DNA of 64,000 nt, from positions 25,081,034 to 25,145,033 of the forward strand of contig JAAALK010000082.1 in the NCBI GenBank assembly GCA_019279435.1, given 5' to 3'. Under the pieces are notes generated by a model. It worked only from the letters and a program-made list of their open reading frames with translations. It searched no databases and had not been told where the DNA came from. Of the stretch, positions 10,456 to 20,559 are shown piece by piece (the first letter of the stretch is position 1; each line of letters opens with the position of its first letter). Source of the stretch: Zizania palustris (taxonomy: Eukaryota; Streptophyta; Magnoliopsida; Poales; Poaceae). A program made the position numbers and the translations under genes.

Positions 10456-11223
10456 GTGACTGGTTGTGTTAATTGGTATTTCCTCATCAGATTTTCATCA
10501 AATGAGTTCGAGAGCCTCTTCCAACTGGTGCAAAGGGTATCAGCATATGAGAACCGATTCCAAGAAGCAAAAAGAGAAAAGTATCAGAAGAAGGTGGCAT
10601 ATGCACAGGTGTACCGTTCGAGCTCCGACGAGAGCAAGGATTCAGATGTAGAAGTCGGTATGGCTGAATGTTACAGAAACAAGAAACAAGTTGATTGCCC
10701 CTGGGTGAAACTGACTAATAAAGAGGAAAAGTACAACTTCAACATCAACAAGGACGATAAAATATTCGATCTATTTCTCAATGAGAAGTAGATCCACTTG
10801 TCACCTAGTCACGTGATACCGCCTGCCGATAGATTGAAGAAGAGGAAATACTACAAGTGGTACAATTCCCCATCGCATCACACTAATGAGTGCAAAGTGT
10901 TCACGAAGCAGATCCAATTGCCCGTGGAGCAAGGATGAATCAAGTTCGATGATGGGAAGAAGCCAATGAATATCGACGTTCATTGGTTCCCAGTCAACAT
11001 GGTGCACGCGTACCATGCTGGTGATCGGCATACAAAGAAGAGCAGGCGAGCTAGCAGTAGAATCACTTCTTCGGACCTCATCAGGAAATACCAAAGGAAG
11101 TCGAAGGAGAGGATGGACAGCGAAGACAACTACAACTACTCATGTTTCAATCCTCATTGGAATTGGGAGTTCTTCAGGCTTTGCTGGAACGAATGGTTGC
11201 ATATACCATCAATGGACAACTGA
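10456..11223 (+). pseudogene. Tat-type Ty3/gypsy gag fragment
   Basis: Frames at 10456-10791 and 10966-11223 carry Tat gag signatures: the NKDDKIFDLFLNEK block (compare ITKCDKIFDLF in the gag near 30720), then the decayed zinc-binding segment with YYKWYNSPSHHTNECKVF, corresponding to CKxHDSxSHNTNDCxVF in the other Tat copies, and later FNPHWNWEFFRLCW. Stops at about 10789 and 10936 break the frame. The N-terminal capsid half is missing. Differences from the other two Tat gag copies show it belongs to another, older family member. Confidence 0.78.
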
Positions 11224-11595
11224 CCGGGATAGGACGCCAAGGATATGACACAAGACGGTCATCGGCCATATAACATCAAGCCAAGGCCGCATGATCAAGA
11301 AGTCGTTCACCAAAGGTTGTCACCACCGAGGGTAATAGTGCTCGAAAGGCTCGACCCCATCATCTCCAAGGAAATCGGCCAACTAGCCGATGGCAGTGCC
11401 ACACCAGAGAAGCCACGATGGTGCCCCAACAATATTTTCATGAGGAATCAGAAGAGAAGGGTCCAATGTCTATGGTGAAGAGAATTGAAGACACAGAAGT
11501 GCGATGAAGAAACAGATCAACCCTGAAGGATCAAAAGTGAATGGTGGGTAAAAGATAAGGCCGATCATGAGGATAAGAAAGATGCGAGGGTAAAC

Positions 11596-12261
11596 ATGGT
11601 CTTCTTCCTCCCCGCTGAATATCGGGCCATCACAAAAGATGACATAGAACAAGATGATATGATTTCTCAATTAGTGTTGGCTCCACAGCCAGCAGTTTTT
11701 GACAAACTAGAAGACTTTGAGCATCGGCATCTAAGACCTCTCTATATCAAAGGATTGGTTAATGGGAAGCCGATGTCCAAAATGATGATAGAAAGAGGGA
11801 TGGTTGTCAACTTGATGCCTTATGCCACCTTCCATAAGCTATGAAAAATGCCTGAGGACCTCATCAGAATTATTATGGTATTAATGGACTTCAGCGGTAA
11901 CTTGTCAGACATGATGGGAGTGTTGAATGCAGAACTGACAGTTAGGAGCAAGACGATGTCGACTACCTTTTTCATTATAGAAGGAAAAGGATCTTACAAT
12001 CTGTTGTTGAGGCGTGATTGGATACATGCAAATTGTTGCATCTCCTCAAAAATGCATTATAGCCTAGTGCAGTGGGTCGGCGATCAGGTGGAAATCGTCC
12101 CCGCCGATAAACATGTTAATATAGATACAACTGATTTATCAGTATGGGAGACAGAAGGAGTCATCTGTATGTTAGGAAAGTCTTGGGATGCCAACATTCT
12201 TGAAGTATTAGATAGTGGTATCAACCCGATCAATGAGGGGCTGCCTAAGATCATCCTATAA
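11596..12261 (+). pseudogene. Tat-type Ty3/gypsy protease fragment
   Basis: Two frames separated by one TGA (11842-11844) match the protease region of the minus-strand Tat element. Visible blocks are MVFFLPAEYRA, LRPLYIKGLVNGKPMSKMMI and VVNLMPYATF, then NAELTVRSKTMSTTFFII and LLLRRDWIHANCCISS. The catalytic triplet has decayed: the position of VDDGATVNLMPY reads ERGMVVNLMPY, so the active-site Asp is lost. The fragment ends about 30 bp before the minus-strand Tat LTR at 12291. RT and later domains are absent. Confidence 0.82.
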
Positions 12262-12290
12262 AGACGACGCCCAAGAACGAAGGATGGATT

Positions 12291-12840
12291 TGTTGACACG
12301 AAAACGTGCCCCAACACTTGGGTCAGTTCGATGATCCAAAAGTGTGCAGATACTTAGGGACAAGCCTAAGCGTAATACAATAATGACGTCGTGTTCCGAC
12401 TACCCTTAATAGTGGCAAGGGGGGTGGAGTTGCCATGTAATCAGATCACACGGAAATAATCCAATTAGCTGAAAAAAATATATTAAATAAAATAAATCAG
12501 CAAGCTGAACGGAGCCTGACTGATTCGAAGGGTACTGTGCGAAGGGTATCGCTGAAGGGTACCTTCTATTGACACGAAAACGTGCCCCCGCACATGGGTC
12601 AGTTCGACGATCCAAAAGTGTGCGGATACTTAGGGACAAGCCTAAGCGTAACACAACACCGACATTGCGTTCCGACTACCCTTAAGCATGGTAAGGGGGT
12701 GGAGTCGCCAGGTAATCAGATCACACATAAATGATCCAATTAGCTGAAATAAATATATTAAACAAAACAAATCAGCAAGCCGAGCAAAGCCTGACTGATT
12801 CGAAGTATAGTGCGAAGGGTGTCGCCGAAGGGTACCTTTG
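12291..12840 (-). repeat. ~275 bp tandem duplication of the LTR end
   Basis: Both copies begin (+ strand) TTGACACGAAAACGTGCCCC and share GGGTCAGTTCGA, CTTAGGGACAAGCCTAAGCG and CAGCAAGC blocks in the same order and orientation. They differ by scattered substitutions, so the duplication is not recent. Confidence 0.88.
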
Positions 12841-14111
12841 GTATCTGGTGCGAAGTGTCCCGCCGAAGGGTACCTTCGGCGTTCGGACTGATTTGGCCAA
12901 AGATGAACTCCGAACCGATATGGACGCGGCAATCACCTCAGAACAGCAGAGTTCGGCGTGAAGTCTCCGATACAGAAAGATACAGAATAATGACTTAAAC
13001 GCAACACTCAGGCGCAACTTCATCCGATGCGGGGTACAAGCGTGGCGAAGCCTGTCATGACGAAGCCTGTCGTGAAGCGTGCTGGCGTGCGGGACTTGGT
13101 CAAACCGACAATAGCGTGACGGTATGGCGTGGGTAGTCGAAGTAGTACTCTCGTCGAGGGGTGTTCGGGCGGCCTCCAAAAACAATCTCTCAGCTTTGGG
13201 AACCTCCGGCGAAGTAGCTTCAAACGTGGAAACCTACAACAAAGTAGATTCAAAGTACCAATTCGGCTTGAGGACCAAATTCTGTTAAGTGTTGCACTAG
13301 GGGCGAAGGTAGCAATCTATTATGCAGATTAGTGGATACTTCATAGGCGAAGTAACAAGGTGATAGCAATCTATTACGTATATTAACGGATACTTCACAA
13401 GCGAAGTAACAAGGATTACCACTGTTCCGAAGTGGCCGTCGGAGGGCTTCCAGGCAAACCCACAAAGATTGTAGAAAGTAAAGGTAAAATAAAGGTACGG
13501 TTCATAGCTAGGGCTTTGTGGTTGATTTTGTTGGGGGGTGTTCTGAACCGGCCTCACCCCTATACTTATATGGGCTAGACTTCTAATCTCTAAGTCTAAT
13601 CTATTATGACTCGGTTGAATAATGCGTAGAGATAAACACTTAGCCAGAATCGGATTCAATTCTATCTCTGCCCGAAGCGGGCCTTCGGCTAGGCTCGCCG
13701 AAGCCTGCTCCTCGGGCCGAAGCTTCAGCGGAGTGGGCCTCTGAAGGCCTTTGGCCTGAAGGCTGTAGGCTCATTGGATGCTTCTGAAGCCTATAGCCTA
13801 GTGGTCCTTCGACCCTGTAGGGCTTTGGCCCAACTCGGGACATGTGTATTTCGGGCTGAAGCTTCGGTAGCGTGTGCTTCGGCCAGGCCCGTCGAGGCTT
13901 GCTCCTCAGGCCGAAGCTTCAGTAGTGTGGGCCTCCGAAGGCTTCCCAGCTGAAGCCCATGGGCTAGCTAGAGGCTTTCAGAGCCCGTAGCTCAGCGGAC
14001 TTCGGCCCTGTAGGGCTTCGAACAGACCTTGGACATGTGTATTTTCGGCCCAAATCACCAAAATTGATATTTTGACGATCTAGCCATTAATGCCATTTTT
14101 TGCTATCAACA
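12291..14111 (-). repeat. 3' LTR of the host Tat element, with duplicated end
   Basis: On the minus strand the LTR starts TGTTGATAGCAAAAAATGGC at 14111 and ends with CGTTTTCGTGTCAA. The terminal ~275 bp are present twice in tandem (12565-12840 and 12291-12564). Only the outermost copy ends with intact TGTCAACA; the inner copy ends TCAATA. The LTR is rich in GAAGC/CTTCGG motifs. Confidence 0.85.
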
Positions 14112-14135
14112 CATGCCCCCTTCCTTTTAGTGAAC
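14112..14135 (-). promoter_or_regulatory. Polypurine tract of the host Tat element
   Basis: The minus strand reads AAAAGGAAGGGGGCATG directly before the LTR start TGTTGATAG. This is the usual site for plus-strand priming. Confidence 0.75.
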
Positions 14136-14198
14136 TAAGTGAACTAAAAGCATAACGGGCTAAGGACGATACTTTTCATATCGGCCTTTCGACACTTT

Positions 14199-15230
14199 TC
14201 AGGTCGTTTGCCACACACTTGGGAAATACCTTTTCAAGTACCTACCATTAAAGCTCTTCGAAACTGCTCTCCTTGCATAGACTCTAACATAGGCATTGCC
14301 AGGAGCAATTTCGGCTATTTTGAAAGGACCTTCCCAACTAGGTGACCATTTACCAAATTTGGGGCTCTTAGTGCCTAAGGGCAAAATCGTCATCTAAACC
14401 AAGTCTCCTACTTGAAACGATTTTGGTTTAACCTTCTTATTGTAGGCTTTAGCTACTCTCCTTTTGTCTATTTCTATAGCTTCTAAAGCCCTTAACCTAT
14501 TATCGGTCACTTCCTCTAGATTGTCCTTCAAAAGAGTCTCATACTTGTCGACCGATAATCCATCTTGCTTTAGAACTCTTAAAGAGCCAAGATCTACATC
14601 TACAGGTAGAACGACTTCTTGTCCATACACCAACTCATATGGACTAACTTTGGTAGCACCGTGCTTTGCAATTCTACAATCCCATAGTGCCTCAGAAAGC
14701 ACTTCATGCCACCTCTTAGGGAACTCTTCAATTTTCTTGTTAATGAGCTTAATCACAGTCTTATTACTAGACTCTTCTTGACCATTGGCCTGAGCATAGT
14801 ATGGTGAAGAGTTTATTATCTTAATACCATAAAACTCGGCAAAGTCTCTCACTTCTTAATTAGAAACAAATGAATTGCCTTGATCTGTAGTGAGAGTTTG
14901 GGGAATACCAAACATATGTATAATGTGCTTCAAGATAAAATCAAGTACCTCATTGTGAGTCATGTTCTTCAGAGGCACGACTTCGGTCCATTTGGTGAAG
15001 TAGTCTGTTGCCATCAACATGAACCGATGCACTTTTGATGAAGGAGGGTAAATCTGGCCGATGAAGTCTAAACCCCAACCTCGGAACGGCCATGGCTTGA
15101 CAATAGGGTTAAGTAATGAAGCAGGATCTAACTGAATATTTCCAAACATTTGACACGCTTCACACCCTCTGTAATAGTTAAAACAATCCTCAGTCATAGT
15201 CGGCCAGTAGAAACCTGCTCTTTTGAGCAT
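14199..15230 (-). pseudogene. Tat integrase (two nonsense codons)
   Basis: The integrase inserts element cDNA into host DNA. The zinc-binding end shows CEACQ near 15160. The catalytic core has the first Asp in WGLDFIGQI, the second in LTTDQG, and the Glu in NGQEESSNKTVIKLI. The C-terminal part reads PKFGKWSPSWEGPFKI and then LNGRYLKRYFP-like sequence (NGRYLKRYFPSVW). A TAA at 14853-14855 breaks the frame between the second Asp and the Glu, and a stop near 14394 separates the C-terminal domain. No chromodomain is visible after it. The polypurine tract and LTR follow within about 90 bp. Confidence 0.85.
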
Positions 15231-15864
15231 CTAACTCATTTTCTGGGCCGATTGATGAGTACCACAAAGCCCTTCATGGACTTCTCCTGTAGCCACCTAG
15301 GACCGTTCATTGTCTAAACACTTCAATAGTACTCCATCAATAGTCTGGCGATATAGTGTATCATCTAGCAACACAAATTTAAACACTTGTCGCTGAACTT
15401 TTCGATCAACCCTTTGACTAGGGTTCCTCAAATACTGGACAATTGGAGCTCTCCAATCATCCTTATGGGCATCCGAAGGGTTTGCTAGCTAATTTACTAG
15501 AGTAACATTCAAGCTACTAGTTTCAGAGTGCCCCCCGAGCCCCTCCTATTTCTGCCAAAGCCTGACCGGGCTGGTTGCACGGAGTCGGCTAGACCGAAGC
15601 ATAGGAGGGTTTGGGTTCCCGAAAACCCTCACTATCCAGGGGGCTTCGATGAATGGGCTTCAACGTACCAGGCCCTTCGACGGGCAGAATATTCCGCCCT
15701 TGGGGCTCTGACACGCGGCAGACTCCGGTGGTCGGAGGGGCTCGACCCGGAGGGTTTGGTAGCCCTCACGCCTGTCCGAAGTTACTGGCTTCGGCAGTGA
15801 GAATAGGCATCAGCCTTTCTTGTACAGAAAACTTACCTCTCCTGACTTGATAGCCAGATGCTTG
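15231..15864 (-). pseudogene. Tat pol spacer between second RNase H and integrase
   Basis: The minus strand keeps faint coding similarity to the Tat linker (for example GTPxxSAQK-like sequence just before MLKRAGFYWPTM), with several stops. An open frame on the opposite strand (15528-15800) is only a GC-rich shadow. The region does not carry a separate domain that I can recognise. Confidence 0.5.
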
Positions 15865-16280
15865 CTAAGCAAAATCATTTGCAATGGAATTGGCCTCTCT
15901 TGACATGTGAGAAATTTTGAAGTCATCAAAAGTATCAACTAGGTCTAGGCATTTATCTAGGTAGCTGTTTAGCAAGCCATTAAAACATCGAGCACTCTTA
16001 GCTACCTGTTGCACCACTAACACGGAGTCCCCATGCGCATGAACATGTTTAACACCCATGGATTCCAACAATTAAAGTCTTAGTAATAAAGCCTCATATT
16101 CAGCTTGGTTATTAGTAGAGGGAAATTCTAAACAAGCTGAGGTTTCAAAATGTATTCCACTAGGTGATATGAGAACCACTTCAATACCTTGGCCACTTTT
16201 GCAAGCTGAACCATCAAAGTAAAGTTTCCATGGTACTACCTCAATTAGAGCAACATTGTTACTCCAAGTGACATCTATGT
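15865..16280 (-). pseudogene. Tat second (archaeal-type) RNase H
   Basis: The minus-strand frame shows LYFDGSACKSGQGIEVVLIS, FETSACLEFPSTNNQAEYEA, LLLRL, then after a frame break AHGDSVLVVQQVAKSA, and near the end ISHMSREANSIANDFA. The Asp of FDGS, the Glu of QAEYEA, the Asp of HGDSVLV and the terminal ANDFA Asp are the expected catalytic positions. This extra RNase H after the RT-linked one is the hallmark of the Tat lineage. A one-base shift near 16072 splits the frame. Confidence 0.82.
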
Positions 16281-17490
16281 GGTGATCAACTATAAAGTTA
16301 GCGACAATTTGGCCTTTCATAGCTCTTAGGGGTTCATAAGCCAAATCATATTCAATCAATGTGTATGCCCATTTCCCGATTCTTCCACTTAGAATCATAT
16401 TTTGCAACATGTGTTTTATAACATCAGTTTGGCAGACCACAACGCATGTAGTAGGGAGAAGATAGTGGCGCAATTTGGTACATGCGTAGTAAAGTGATAA
16501 ACATAAAAGTTCCACAAACGCGTACCTGGTTTCGGCGTCCAGTAGGCGGCGGCTCAAAAACGTGATGATTTACGCCTTTCCCTCCACCTCCTGGGTTAGC
16601 ACGGCCCCAATCATGCTTTGTTCGGTAGCGATGTACAACCAAAACGGAATCAAGGCTTTGGGTGGTCTCGCCACGGGTGGTGATGACAAACATTCCTTGA
16701 TCTTTTCAAATGCACGTTGCTGACTTGCCCCCCAAGTGAACTCAGCTTCATTCTTTAGCCGGAGTATGGGGACAAAAGCATCAATCTTGCTAGACAAGTT
16801 GGATATAAAGCGACGCAAATAATTCATCTTGCCTAGCAACTTCTGCACATCTTTATTGCATGTCGGTGCTACAGAGTTTCTAATTTTCTCAAGCCTCTTA
16901 GGATCGATCTCTATGCCTCTTTCATGAATCATGAAGCCTAAGAACTTGCCCACCGACACGCCGAAAGCGCATTTGAGCAGGTTCATTTTTACGCCATACT
17001 GTCGCATCCTATCAAAAGCAACTTTCAAATCAGCTAGATGGTCTCCCATGGCGTCCGATTTGACTACAACATCATCAATGTAAACTTCTAACATAACTCC
17101 TAGCAAGTCATGAAAGATCAAGTTCATAGCATGTTGATATGTAGTGCCAGCATTCTTTAAACCAAAAGTCATAAAGACCCACTCGAATAAACCGACAAAA
17201 CCAGGGCATCGGAAGGTTGTCTCGTAGACATCCTCTTCGTCCATAAAGATTTGATTATAACCAACATTGCCATCAAGAAAACTTAGTACCTTGTGTCCTG
17301 AAGCATCATTGATTAGCATGTCGGCTATCTGCATTGGATACTCGTCCTTCGAAGTGGCCTTGTTTATATCCCTGAAATCAATACAAACTCGTATTTTGCT
17401 GCTCCCCTTCTTTTCTATAGGCACAATGTTAGCGACCCATTCAGCGAACCTACATGGCCTAATAAATTCAGCTTTGAAAAGTCGCTCCAC
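16281..17490 (-). pseudogene. Tat reverse transcriptase and first RNase H
   Basis: The RT copies element RNA into DNA inside the particle. Blocks are FIRPCRFAEWVANIVPIEKK, KIRVCIDFRDINKAT, a FLDGNVGYNQIFM motif where SxYSGYNQI-like sequence is usual, then FGLKNAGTTYQ and the catalytic YIDDVVVKS. The connection and RNase H follow (FVPILRLKNEAEFTWGASQQ; WLYIATEQSMIGAVL), then TRYAFVELLCLSLYYAC after a break near 16560-16570. The polymerase half (17490-16570) is one uninterrupted 306-codon frame, so it is among the better-kept parts of the element. Confidence 0.88.
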
Positions 17491-17551
17491 TTCTTCTTTA
17501 ACTCGGTCATAGATGGCTGAATTAAAGCATCGAGGAGGCTGTTTATAAGGC

Positions 17552-17938
17552 CTATTTGATAGGTAGTCGATGCTCCACGAGCTCGTGGCTCAATCCTAGC
17601 ATTTCGCTATACTCCCACGCAAAACAATTGACATACGACCGAAGCAACTTTATTACTTCGGCCTTCTCATCAAGCTGTAACTGTTGGTTTACAAAAGTCG
17701 ATCTCGGGATGCTACCATCACCTATGTCAACTTCTAAAGGATCGGCTGACGCAAAACCATTTCCTAATTTCTCTACTTCGCTAAAGTCTTCGATGGCCTC
17801 GGTAATATCGTCTTTAGCAGACCGGTATTGCTCTACACGAGACTTTAGCTCGTCTAGATTACTCTTGCTAGACATGACTACTAATTTAGAAACAGATGTG
17901 CTACACCAGCTGGCTTTATAGACATTGGTACAAAACAT
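17552..17938 (-). pseudogene. Tat pol segment between protease and RT
   Basis: A 128-codon minus-strand frame with PRSTFVNQQLQLDEKAEVIK followed by CFAWEYSEMLGLSHELVEH, the typical lead-in to Tat RT (compare the general pattern F-A-W-x-Y-x-D-M-P-G). A stop and frame change separate it from the RT proper at 17490. No catalytic domain of its own. Confidence 0.75.
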
Positions 17939-18066
17939 CCTCCGGACACGCTAACAAAGTCGTAATCCGAAAGATCTCTACCTGATAGACATTCTACTTT
18001 GTTCTGAATGACATCCATGGACACATCGGCCAATGGCACTTGGGCCAAAGTGTCTGTGGGTATGAC

Positions 18067-18795
18067 TTATACTTCATCGCCGTCCCACTGAATTAGGTAC
18101 TGGTGCAAATTAGAAGGAATGCAACAATTTGTGTGAATCCAGTCACGCCAAAGCAGCACACTGTAGTTACCTTGCACATCAACGACGAAAAATGTTGTTG
18201 GCAATGTCTTGTTGCCTACAGTCAACTCCATGGAAAGAACACCTTTGGCCTCGGAACTCTCACTATTGAAGCCATTGAGCATCAAGTTGGTTTTCTTTAG
18301 GTCATCCTTGTCCCTGCCAAGTTTCTTCAATAGTGAGTAAGGCATTAGGTTAACAGTGGCACCATCGTCAACAAGCATCAGGGAGATCGGCTTTCCGTCA
18401 ATGTGACCCCTGACGTAGAGAGGTTTTAGATGGTGAGCCGAGTCCTCGGGTTTCTCAAAGATAGCCTTGCGCGGGCCAAGGTTCAACTGAGTGACCTCGG
18501 CCTCGTCCTGTGGTAGGGCAAACTCGGCGGGCAGCATGATGACGTTGATGTCCATTGCCTGGGGCGTGGGCCCCTCAAAGACGGGCGAGTAGTCATCGTC
18601 GAGCATGTCATCTTCGTCATCGCTGGGACTAGGAGCCGGATTGGTCGTCTCAATCAGCTTAACCTTCCATACCTGGCTCATAATTGGTCGATGGCGGATT
18701 TCTTCAAAGATAGTGTCTCGCTCATCCTCGGCTTTCTTCTCACGCATCTCTTGTGCCCATAAGCATTGTAGACACCTCTTCTGTGATTTGGACAT
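18067..18795 (-). pseudogene. Tat protease region
   Basis: A 242-codon open frame. The retropepsin-like centre reads LMLVDDGATVNLMPYSLLKK, with the catalytic Asp in the DDGAT (D-x-G-A-T) motif, and later SMELTVGNKTLPTTFFVVDV and VLLWRDWIHTNCCIPS. An N-terminal half rich in acidic residues (PSPSDDEDDMLDDDYSP) precedes it, together with the CLQCLWAQEMRE start. The protease would cut the Gag-Pol polyprotein. It lies between gag (18854 onward) and the RT lead-in. Confidence 0.85.
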
Positions 18796-18853
18796 ACCTG
18801 GAGGTGCCCAAGATGGCTATGGCTTGGTACCAGCTGCCACTGCCTAGTTCCTG

Positions 18854-19187
18854 TTAATTTTGGCCGAAGTGGTAACTGCCCGGCTTGGCCTCGCACATTC
18901 TGTATTTGGAAGGGCCCTCACTGCGGACCCCAGCAATCGGACCATCCTCGTTCGGCCGATCGGACCAGGCTTCGGCCGGAGTAGGAGACATACCTCTGCC
19001 AGGCTTCGACGAAGGTGCCTTTGGAATTGGGACTTCTTGAGACCCTACTCTTACTATGATAGCTTCAGACTCCCTGTCCTTTGCCTCTTCGTGTCCTTCT
19101 ACGACTTCATTCTGCACGAGTCGGTTCGGAGGTACCACGGACAGCCTGTGGACGATGCCTCCCTCCGCTATGTCTGCTTGTCCTTCC
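18854..19187 (-). pseudogene. Tat gag C-terminal piece, left of the insertion
   Basis: The minus strand reads QQEGQADIAEGGIVHRLSVV, homologous to GWQGQTDATEGGIVHRLFVV at the end of the + strand Tat gag (23071-23124). The remaining part is rich in Pro, Ser and Glu. The N-terminal continuation lies beyond the inserted element, at 29705 and rightward. The CCTGT at 19186-19190 is repeated at 29705-29709. Confidence 0.8.
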
Positions 19188-20520
19188 TGTTGATAGAAAA
19201 ATGGCATTAATGGCTAGATTGTCAAAATATCAATTTTGGTGATTTGGGCAAAAAAACACATGTCCAGGGTCCGTCTGAAGCCCTACAGGGCCGAAGTCCA
19301 TTAAGCTATGGGCTCCGAAAGCCTCTTGCCAGCCCATGGGCTTCGGCCGGGAAGCCTTCGGAGGCCCACGCCACCGAAGCTTTGGCCCGAGGAGCAGGCC
19401 TCGACGGGCCTGACCGAAGACCACTTCGGTAGAGATAGAGTTGTATGCATTTCCGGCTAAGTTTTTATCTCTATCCGGTCGGGTTAATAGCAGATTAGAT
19501 CAGAGATTAAGCCCCTATAAAGAGAGAGCCGAGGCCAGCGTAGAGACCCCCCGAACTCAAACCAAACCAAAGCCCATGCTTTGATCGTATTTACTTTACC
19601 TTTATTTTCCTGTACCACTTCATGGGTTTGCCTGGAAGCCCTCCGTCGGCCGCTATGGAACTGTGGTAACCCTTGTTACTTTGCTTGTGAAGTATCCGTT
19701 AATCTACATAATAGATTGTTATCGCCTTGGTACTTCGCCTGTGAAGTATCCGCTAATCTGTGTAATAGATTGCTATCACCTTGTTACTTCGCCTGTGAAG
19801 TATCCGCTAATCTGCGTAACAGATTGCTACCTTCGCTACTAGTGCAACACTTAGCAAAATTCGGTCCTCAGGACGAATTGGTACTTCGAATTCTCTTTGT
19901 TACAGGTTCCCACATTCAGAGCTACTTCGTCGGAGGTGTCCGGAGCTGAGAGATCGGTTTCAGAGGTCACCAGGACACCCTTCGATGGGATTGCAGGCTC
20001 CAGCAACAGGCTTCGCCAGCACACTTCATCACAACAGGCTTCGCCACGACCATACTCCGCACTGGACGAAGTTACGCTCATGCGTGGCCCTCGCGTCATT
20101 ATTCCGTAGTTTGATGTATCAGAGACCTCATGCTGAACCCTGCTGTTCGGGGGTGATCATCGCGTCCAGATCCATTCGGAGTCCATCTTCGGCCGGATCA
20201 GTCCGAACGCCAAAGCACCCTTCGACGGGACACTTCACACCAGACGCTGAAGGTACACTTCAGTGACCCCTTCGCACCAGACTTCGAAGCAGACAGGCTC
20301 CGACCAATTTGCTGATTTTATTCTATTTAATATATTTCTTTCGGCTAATTGGGTTTTTTTGTGTGATCTGATTGCCTGGCAACTCCACCCCCCTTATCAC
20401 GACTAAGGGTAGTTGGAATGCGACGTCGGTGCTACATCACGCTTAGGCTTGTCCCTAAGTATCTGTGCACTTTTGGATCATCGAACTGACCCAAGTGCGG
20501 GGGCACGTTTCAGTATCAAC
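19188..20520 (+). repeat. 5' LTR of the nested Tat element
   Basis: About 1.33 kb. It begins TGTTGATAGAAAAATGGC (the first three bases overlap the CCTGT flank) and ends near TATCAAC. A TATAAAG box lies at 19516-19522, which would place transcription start near 19545. It contains repeated GAAGTATCC/CTTCGCCTGTG units (three copies between 19680 and 19830). Confidence 0.85.
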
Positions 20521-20528
20521 CCACTTTT

Positions 20529-20546
20529 TGGCGACTCCGCTGGGGA
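20529..20546 (+). promoter_or_regulatory. Primer binding site of the nested Tat element
   Basis: TGGCGACTCCGCTGGGGA begins eight bases after the LTR end. TGG-starting primer sites of this general form are usual in plant gypsy elements. I cannot name the tRNA with confidence. Confidence 0.7.
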
Positions 20547-20559
20547 AGGCTACGCCAAC

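Noticed and set aside
15528..15800. 90-codon + strand open frame in a GC-rich stretch
   Set aside because: It lies antisense inside the Tat pol spacer between RNase H and integrase, has no recognisable motif, and is explained by the region's high GC content.
19680..19830. Three regularly spaced GTGAAGTATCC units that could suggest a CRISPR-like array
   Set aside because: The units are imperfect, of only three copies, and are present in every Tat LTR of this family; this is plant DNA.
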